NCBI GenBank assembly: GCA_035591015.1
Contig: JAXIUW010046674.1
Location: 1-14,740, forward strand
Source: Cephalothrix simula
Taxonomy: Eukaryota > Nemertea > Palaeonemertea > Archinemertea > Cephalotrichidae
Direction of reading: 5' to 3'
Length of the DNA: 14,740 bases
A program made the position numbers and the translations under genes. Position 1 is the first letter of the stretch; each line of letters opens with the position of its first letter. The notes below the pieces were generated by a model. That model did not search any database. It had not been told where the DNA came from and saw nothing but the letters and a program-made list of their open reading frames with translations. Of this stretch, positions 10,501-14,740 are shown in pieces.

Positions 10501-11678
10501 TCGTTATGGTGGTGGGCATACATTTCGAAACTACACATTTTATGTCTGTGTTTGAGACATTTAACCGAATGCAAATATTTGACTTTCAACTTCACGATTG
10601 CATTAACAACGTTAACTACTAATAATAGGAGTTGCTTGACATATGACTCTGCTTCTTCATCGGATGACTTGGTCTGTGTCTTATGATCCCAAGATGATAT
10701 TAATTCACGTAGTAAGAAAAAACCATTATCATCAGAAAAAACCTTAATTATACTTAAAGCCGTCTCTGCCTCAGAGGGATAGTCTTGTTGAGTTTTTAGT
10801 ATTCGTACGAAAATATTTAAAACCCCATTTAAAATATCACAGTAAAAATCCATTTTGGAATCACAAAGTTCGGTATTTTTAGACAAGGTTCGATGAGCTA
10901 TGACTGCTGTTTTTAACAATGGTGAAATTGTCTGGTTTTCATGCAATAATTTTATGCCATTAGTAGTAATTGAAAGAACGTTACAAACAACAAAAAGAGT
11001 TTGCAACGAAACACGTTCAATATATGTCACATCTTCAGGTGTCCAGCCGTCCCCACAGCAGTCTAAACCTTGTGATTCTAAGGTATATATTATTTCTTGA
11101 AGTACAGGAAGCACAAGTGGAGAAAATGTTTTGCTTAAGTTTGATTGATAGTGATCAGACTTGCAGAATTGTTGAAGAACACTAAGTACAAGAGAAAAAA
11201 ATTCAAGAACTGACTTCTCATTATACTTGTCTAAATCCTCTGGAGACAAAATGTTTGAAGAAGACGCTTGCTGACTATCACAATGTCCATCATAAGGTTC
11301 CACTGAACTTGTTTTATCAATACTCTGTTCATCATTTTCTTTATGATTATGAAAACTTACAGAACTAAATTTGGTGAATGAATCATCTTGAAATTTTTTT
11401 TCCATCAAAAGCGATTTCCTAACTCTAAGCAGCTCTGTTTTATCTCCAGTGAGAGGCAATTTACAACAAATAGGTAGTAGTGACAATAATAACGTGATGA
11501 GTTCATGGCTACAGGATAAGTTCTGAACACCAACTGTCTGAAGAATTTCCAAGGGTTTCCAACCTCTTCCAGAAAGGAAGAAATTTCCAAGTCTTTCACA
11601 GTCATCTTCTGTGCTATTACATACAGATTGAACATCTGCTAGAAATCCACTAGCAATGATATTAGCTATCCCTGCCAT
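1518..11678 (-). CDS. LYST: Lysosomal-trafficking regulator (LYST/Beige/CHS1 family), complete, single coding exon
   Basis: Giant BEACH-WD40 scaffold. In animals LYST controls size, fission and secretion of lysosomes and lysosome-related organelles from the cytosolic face of membranes. Residues are numbered from the ATG at 11678. Residues 1-1140 are mostly helical, Leu-rich alpha-solenoid (ARM/HEAT-like), interrupted by an acidic stretch at about 857-910. About 1145-1365 is a concanavalin-A-like module ([37 protein letters not shown]). About 1740-1803 is Ser/Asp-rich and probably disordered. About 2455-2575 is a charged helical linker ending in the family signature [19 protein letters not shown]. 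About 2600-2734 is the PH-like domain. About 2739-3030 is the BEACH domain ([47 protein letters not shown]). About 3085 to the end is a WD40 propeller ([27 protein letters not shown]). The frame is open without interruption to a TAA at 1520-1518. The first ATG has G at -3 and G at +4, and its protein start ([16 protein letters not shown]) matches the vertebrate N terminus (...LAREFLTDV). The frame opens four codons earlier at a GTG after an in-frame TGA (11696-11694), but ATG is the likelier start. At 3386 residues it is shorter than human LYST (about 3800), mainly in the N-terminal and central linkers. Family assignment is very secure; neurobeachin, LRBA and WDFY3 fit the C terminus less well. 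Confidence 0.97.
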   Translation of the reverse strand: [3386 protein letters not shown]

Positions 11679-11686
11679 TCCTTCTA

Positions 11687-11704
11687 TCACTTTTCAAGTT
11701 CCAT
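11687..11704 (-). other. Upstream ORF 2 in the LYST leader (MELEK, strong Kozak context)
   Basis: ATG at 11704-11702 has A at -3 and G at +4, a stronger start context than most. It encodes only MELEK and stops at TGA 11689-11687, eight bases before the LYST ATG at 11678. It is in a different frame from LYST. Such a minimal ORF so close to the main start would allow only inefficient reinitiation, so it could limit LYST output. This is inference from context rules. Confidence 0.4.
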
Positions 11705-11750
11705 GATATGACATCGGGCTTAGTTTGCCCAAGAACAAGGGTTCCTTCAT
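11694..11750 (-). other. Upstream ORF 1 in the LYST leader (18 codons plus stop)
   Basis: An ATG at 11750-11748 opens a short frame, MKEPLFLGKLSPMSYHGT, closed by TGA at 11696-11694. It is in the same frame as LYST, and the TGA lies 5 codons before the LYST ATG. If the acceptor at 11766 is used, this ORF lies wholly within the mature leader and would be met first by scanning ribosomes. It may dampen LYST translation. A TGA readthrough would give an N-terminally extended LYST, but nothing in the sequence demands that. Confidence 0.4.
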
Positions 11751-11765
11751 GACAAAGTGTGTAGT

Positions 11766-11783
11766 CTACAAATAAATAAATAA
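11766..11783 (-). other. Candidate 3' splice site (acceptor) of a 5'-UTR intron or trans-splice site
   Basis: The minus strand reads TTATTTATTTATTTGTAG|AC, a T-rich tract ending in an AG at 11767-11766, so the exon would begin at 11765. It lies 87 nt upstream of the LYST ATG. No comparably T-rich tract ending in AG is present between it and the ATG. It could join to the candidate exon at 14508-14551, or receive a spliced leader in organisms that trans-splice. The AATA tetranucleotide character of the tract means it could also be a simple repeat. Confidence 0.45.
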
Positions 11784-12038
11784 TTTGATTTAAATGCAGA
11801 ATAGTTAGTAGAAGTACTCTTGTTCTATTTTGGGGGACTTTTTCGCGGAGACTGTAGAGGTGGACGTGGAAGTGGAATAGAACAAAACTAGCACCATCCA
11901 AGCAAAGTATTCGTATTGGTATTTGGAAGGTTTTTTTCGTCAGGAATAAAATGTTCCTAAGAACAGGGGGAAGGGTTGTCAGTCGAACTCAGACATCTGG
12001 CGTAATTTAGTTGAAATCTGGGTCTTGACAATCACCAA

Positions 12039-12533
12039 CAGTGGCGTAACGCTCAATGGAGACCTGTGGTCAGGCTCCACGGGCCCCAACCTTAAGGGGG
12101 CCCCCGCCGAAAATGGTAAAATAATTTCGTATATATTTTTCCAGGACATGAATCTCTTATAGCAGTAACAGAAGATCGTTGTGAAGTTCATAGCCGTTAA
12201 ACGCGAAGTTTATCCCCCCCCCCCCATCTCGATCTTCATTTTGCAGAGCGCCAAAGTAATTTTTTTTACAACGAATTTTATATTTTTACAATCTGAGTAG
12301 TATTGTAATTTTTATTGGTTGTGCAAGTGCCAAAATGTGCATGTAATTGGAATAATTTTAAGTTGCATTCATTTTTTATATCTTTTTTATTATTGATATA
12401 CAAGACAAATAAAGATTTGTATCTTAGTCTCGTTTTCGGTTTTCGTTCAAGTTTTTAGATACTACCAGAGGTCGGACTAGGGAGCCCCAGGCTAATTTTG
12501 ACCACGGGCCCCCAAATCTGCGTTACGCCACTG
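12039..12533. mobile_element. Non-autonomous hAT-like DNA transposon (MITE), 495 bp
   Basis: The ends are a perfect 14-bp terminal inverted repeat, CAGTGGCGTAACGC at 12039-12052 and its reverse complement at 12520-12533. The CAGTGGCG start is widespread in animal hAT elements. The flanking 8-mers, ATCACCAA (12031-12038) and ACCACCAC (12534-12541), match at 6 of 8 positions and look like a decayed 8-bp target duplication. Inside the ends, CAGGCT and CCACGGGCCCC occur in the same orientation at 12071-12087 and 12488-12512 (the right copy has a short insertion). A perfect GGGGGCCCCC palindrome lies at 12096-12105 and a run of 12 C at 12214-12225. No transposase frame is present, so it would have been mobilised in trans. 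The hAT assignment rests on the TIR and duplication length only. Confidence 0.72.
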
Positions 12534-12537
12534 ACCA

Positions 12538-12672
12538 CCACCCAAATAATCTGACATTTGTTGAAGTTATATGACAATGGCCTAGGAGCCCACCCAATAT
12601 AGGTCAATTTCTCTGTCAGAAACGTTAATTTATCTGACGTCGACCTCCTAAACCACCCAAATTATTTGACAT
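12538..12672. repeat. Diverged direct repeat beside the hAT-like element
   Basis: A 20-bp sequence at 12538-12557 recurs at 12653-12672 with two mismatches, 115 bp apart (CCACCCAAATAATCTGACAT versus CCACCCAAATTATTTGACAT). Related AATTTATCTGAC motifs occur at about 12627-12638 and 12718-12729. It may be an old tandem duplication or part of another decayed element. The first copy overlaps the right-hand target duplication of the hAT-like element, so the element inserted next to or into this repeat. Confidence 0.45.
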
Positions 12673-12877
12673 AAGGTTGGAACCAATTTTCCAAAAAAAA
12701 TTTCCTTGACGGCACCAATTTATCTGACATGTCCTTTAATCTTTTTTGCTCATTCGACATCCACCCTCCCCAACTGCTAAGAACAAATTACATAATCATT
12801 TTCATATATGTTTCAGGACGACAATAAGGGTGACACCCTAAAATATGGAGGGGTTAAGTTTCTTCTTCTTAGTACCA

Positions 12878-13350
12878 TTAGAATATTCCTGATGCCAATA
12901 CCTTTCCAATGATGTATGGTTCACCCAGTTTAGTACGAATACGTTGACTTGGTCGCGCTAGTTTTGTTCCCGCTACAGCATCTTCAAAAATACCCCATAA
13001 TAGAACAATATCACTCCTGGCATATTAACCATTCCAAACTTCAGCATAAAGAATAATAATATAAGCATTATAAGGATTAATACAAGCATAGACCATATCT
13101 TTATTCAAGCCAACGTTAATACCCTGTTTCTTAAAGATCATGAAAAGCTGCTTCCACGAAAAGAATATAAAAGGAGCTCAGTGTCCCAATTATCACCCTT
13201 TTTAGTAAATAATTTCATTACTCTGATCCGAATCTGTCCGAATAAACCATCCATTTCTTAGGATTTAGGAATCAAGTTCTTTAAAAGACAGTGCTTAAAA
13301 GATATAACCAACTGTCTTTCTTTGTTAATAGTTTCCCAGAATGTGTATCC
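12878..13350 (-). pseudogene. Possible decayed coding remnant, unrecognised
   Basis: On the minus strand two frames give protein-like text in succession. One runs from about 13350 to the TGA at 13140-13138 with a stop at 13260-13258 (it includes KKGDNWDTELLLYSFRG). The other runs from about 13170 to the TAA at 12880-12878 with a stop at 13027-13025 (it includes FKKQGINVGLNKDMVYACIN and LLWGIFEDAVAGTKL). A single frameshift near 13150 would link them. I do not recognise a family. Frames with this few stops also arise by chance in AT-rich DNA, so this is a weak call. A decayed transposon or retroelement gene is an alternative. Confidence 0.22.
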
Positions 13351-13409
13351 GCACAATAGAGAATACACGAATATGCTGCTGATGCCTGATATAAGCTACA
13401 GCATTTGAC

Positions 13410-14225
13410 CGCAAATTGCGAATCGCGTATCCGAAAGTCGTGTGTTAGAGAATGATTATCCGCAAGTCAAGAATCGTGTATTATCCGAGGCGCGGATTGC
13501 GATTGCGGATATAAATCAAATTTTGCAACTTACATAGGCAACATGCGAATACAAGTCTGGAGGAGACGCGACTCGCGTATCCGCAAGTCTAATGTTCGAA
13601 TAGTGAAATTTGATCAAGACCTAGACAATCCATGAACATCCGCAAGTCGTGTATCCGCAAATTAGAGCAAGTCGCGTATTCGCGTGCTGCGTATAAAAGT
13701 GAAATCGGATAAGGGCCAAGATGTACATGTACATGCGCGAGTCGATTGTCCACACATTAGTTAATACGCGTGTATTCACATGTTGCGTATCCGTAGGTTG
13801 TAAAGGTACTTATCCAAACATTAGAAAATATGCGAATACGCTACTCGCTTTATCAGCAAGCTGCATGTTCACATGATGCGCATTCATAAGCTGCAAGGCT
13901 TTGTACATCCGCAAGTGGCGTATCTGCACTATAGCAAATTATACGCGAATACCCAACTCGCATATCCACAAGTCTCGTATTGGCATATCGCGTATGTAAG
14001 TTGTACAATTTTACCAAGGCGTTTACCGCAAGTCACGAATCGCGTACATGTATAAAAGAATACATGTGTACGTTTAAATTTAACCAAGGCCTAGCCATAC
14101 ATCCGAGAGTCGCAGAATTGGCTTGCTGTATATGTAAATTGTAAAATCTTACCAAGGCCTAGATGTCCAGCTGCACGTATCCACACATTAGAAAATACGC
14201 AATTTCTGTATCCGCAAGACGCATT
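13410..14225. repeat. Degenerate CpG-rich tandem (satellite-like) repeat block
   Basis: About 0.8 kb is built from variants of a few short modules. CGCGTATCCGCAAGTC is exact at 13574-13589 and has one mismatch at 13424-13439; the core CGCAAGTC or a close variant recurs near 13461, 13641, 13910, 14026, 14103 and 14210. CACATTAGAAAATACGCG-like modules lie near 13751, 13816, 13930 and 14182. CAAGGCCTAG-like modules lie near 13615, 13717, 13894, 14015, 14085 and 14154, spaced about 70 to 120 bp. The block is rich in CpG against an AT-rich background. It looks like an old, much-mutated tandem array or the inside of a non-autonomous element. The open frames crossing it have repeat-derived composition and are not genes. 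Confidence 0.65.
14043..14072. repeat. Imperfect hairpin within the tandem repeat block
   Basis: CGTACATGTAT (14043-14053) and its imperfect reverse complement ATACATGTGTACG (14060-14072) flank a 6-nt loop, with two extra bases in the right arm. Palindromic TACATGTACATG also occurs near 13723-13735. These are probably by-products of the alternating purine-pyrimidine repeat composition, not a dedicated regulatory structure. Confidence 0.4.
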
Positions 14226-14254
14226 GTGCGTCCGCGAATTAACTTACAGCATGC

Positions 14255-14360
14255 GATTCGCGGTTCTGAGATATGCAATTGACGATTCTGCAATCCACGA
14301 ATGTACAATCTGCAATCTGCGAATGGACAATGTGCAATCTGAGAACGCACAATCTGCAAC
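14255..14360. repeat. Short CAATCTGC-type repeats at the distal end of the block
   Basis: CAATCTGC occurs at 14306-14313, 14313-14320 and 14350-14357, with CAATCTGAG at 14335-14343 and ATTCTGCAAT near 14285. The unit is shorter and different in sequence from the CGCGTATCCGCAAGTC modules to the left, though GCGAAT and ACGAAT words link the two. It appears to be a second small degenerate minisatellite, or the diverged edge of the first. Confidence 0.5.
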
Positions 14361-14507
14361 TTCAAACTTACAAAATGTAAGATAGAGCTCTTGCCGTCTG
14401 GACGTATACGCAAAAACATGTCACATAGTCCTAACATGGCAGCAGATTTTTTCCTTCAATATTCAGATGTGCAAAGGCATCATAATCAGGGCTACTAAAT
14501 TACTTAC

Positions 14508-14551
14508 CTAAAAAGCGAAGGACTCACAAATCACGTGGCGAAAGCATTTTG
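14508..14551 (-). other. Candidate 44-nt non-coding exon with strong acceptor and donor
   Basis: On the minus strand the sequence TATGTTTTTCAG ends at 14552, 44 nt of exon-like sequence follow, and then TTTAG|GTAAGTA, a perfect match to the consensus donor with the GT at 14507-14506. The 44 nt contain an ATG followed after seven codons by TGA, so the exon could only be leader sequence. It would splice to 11765. If the upstream CAG is not used, this could instead be the 3' end of a longer first exon running toward or past the window edge. There is no transcript evidence. Confidence 0.35.
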
Positions 14552-14740
14552 CTGAAAAACATAAAAAATCTTATTAGTAAAAGTGCATCCAGTTAACCTC
14601 GGTCGATACTCATATTTTCGTATACACATCTATAATAGTAGAAAAGCAATTAACTAGGTTTAATCTAAATTATATTATAAAGCAATATGAATATTTATAA
14701 CGGCGATGTCCACGGAGGGGGTGTAATATTTTCATGATGT
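14552..14740. other. Distal upstream flank, no feature recognised
   Basis: AT-rich sequence beyond the candidate non-coding exon. On the minus strand the part next to 14552 is T-rich and can act as the polypyrimidine tract of the candidate acceptor. I see no coding signal, repeat or RNA gene in it. If 14508 is the end of a longer first exon, the exon and the LYST promoter would lie here or outside the window. Confidence 0.4.

Larger units (their letters stand above)
11766..14507 (-). other. Putative 5'-UTR intron / upstream non-coding region of LYST
   Basis: If the donor at 14507 and the acceptor at 11766 are paired, this 2.74-kb segment is a leader intron. It contains a hAT-like element, diverged repeats and a satellite-like block, which is typical intron or intergenic filling. 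Nothing recognisable lies in 11784-12038 or in 12673-12877. Promoter elements could not be identified with confidence; if there is no splicing, the promoter would lie in the 11766-12038 part. Confidence 0.3.

Noticed and set aside
11679-11690. GTG start four codons upstream of the ATG
   Set aside because: The gene is eukaryotic, the GTG lacks support, and the next ATG has a good Kozak context and fits the family N terminus.
11662-12191. Minus-strand open frames of 79 and 70 codons upstream of LYST
   Set aside because: The first overlaps the LYST start in another frame, and the second runs across the hAT-like element end; neither resembles a known protein.
13873-14055. Plus-strand open frame inside the repeat block
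   Set aside because: It is made of translated repeat modules and has no protein family character; the same holds for the minus-strand frame at 14159-14437.
13410-14360. CRISPR-like array
   Set aside because: The modules are too diverged and unevenly spaced, no cas genes are present and the locus is animal DNA.
13528-14371. Other minus-strand GTAAGT donors at 13528-13533, 14242-14247 and 14366-14371
   Set aside because: They lack the AG before the GT and lie in repeats, so they are weaker than the donor at 14507.

Overview
The window is animal nuclear DNA, AT-rich and almost certainly from an invertebrate. One gene dominates it: a minus-strand coding sequence of about 10.16 kb (1518-11678) for a lysosomal-trafficking regulator (LYST/Beige/CHS1, a BEACH-WD40 protein) of about 3386 residues. 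Its C-terminal third aligns almost continuously with vertebrate LYST: linker, PH-like domain, BEACH domain and WD40 repeats. The N-terminal alpha-solenoid and the central concanavalin-A-like module are also recognisable, so the gene looks complete. I cannot name the phylum. The strong similarity to vertebrate LYST, the intron-free coding region, the hAT-type transposon ends and the satellite-like repeats are compatible with several invertebrate groups.

Layout on the plus strand: 1-1517 is the 3' side of LYST (3' UTR and flank, with candidate poly(A) signals). 1518-11678 is the LYST coding sequence without introns. 11679-11765 is 5' leader with two short upstream ORFs. At 11766 there is a good splice acceptor on the minus strand. 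From 11766 to about 14507 the sequence reads as non-coding and may be a 5'-UTR intron, because a perfect AG|GTAAGT donor lies at 14507/14508 just after a short candidate non-coding exon (14508-14551). This stretch holds a 495-bp non-autonomous hAT-like element (12039-12533), a diverged 20-bp direct repeat next to it, a possible decayed coding remnant (about 12878-13350), and about 1 kb of degenerate CpG-rich tandem repeat (13410-14360).

The window has one functional gene and no operon-like organisation. The main points of interest are the single-exon architecture of a giant gene that has dozens of exons in vertebrates, the translational and splicing arrangement of its 5' leader, and the repeats filling the upstream region. 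I found no convincing evidence of a new multi-gene system, RNA gene or CRISPR array.
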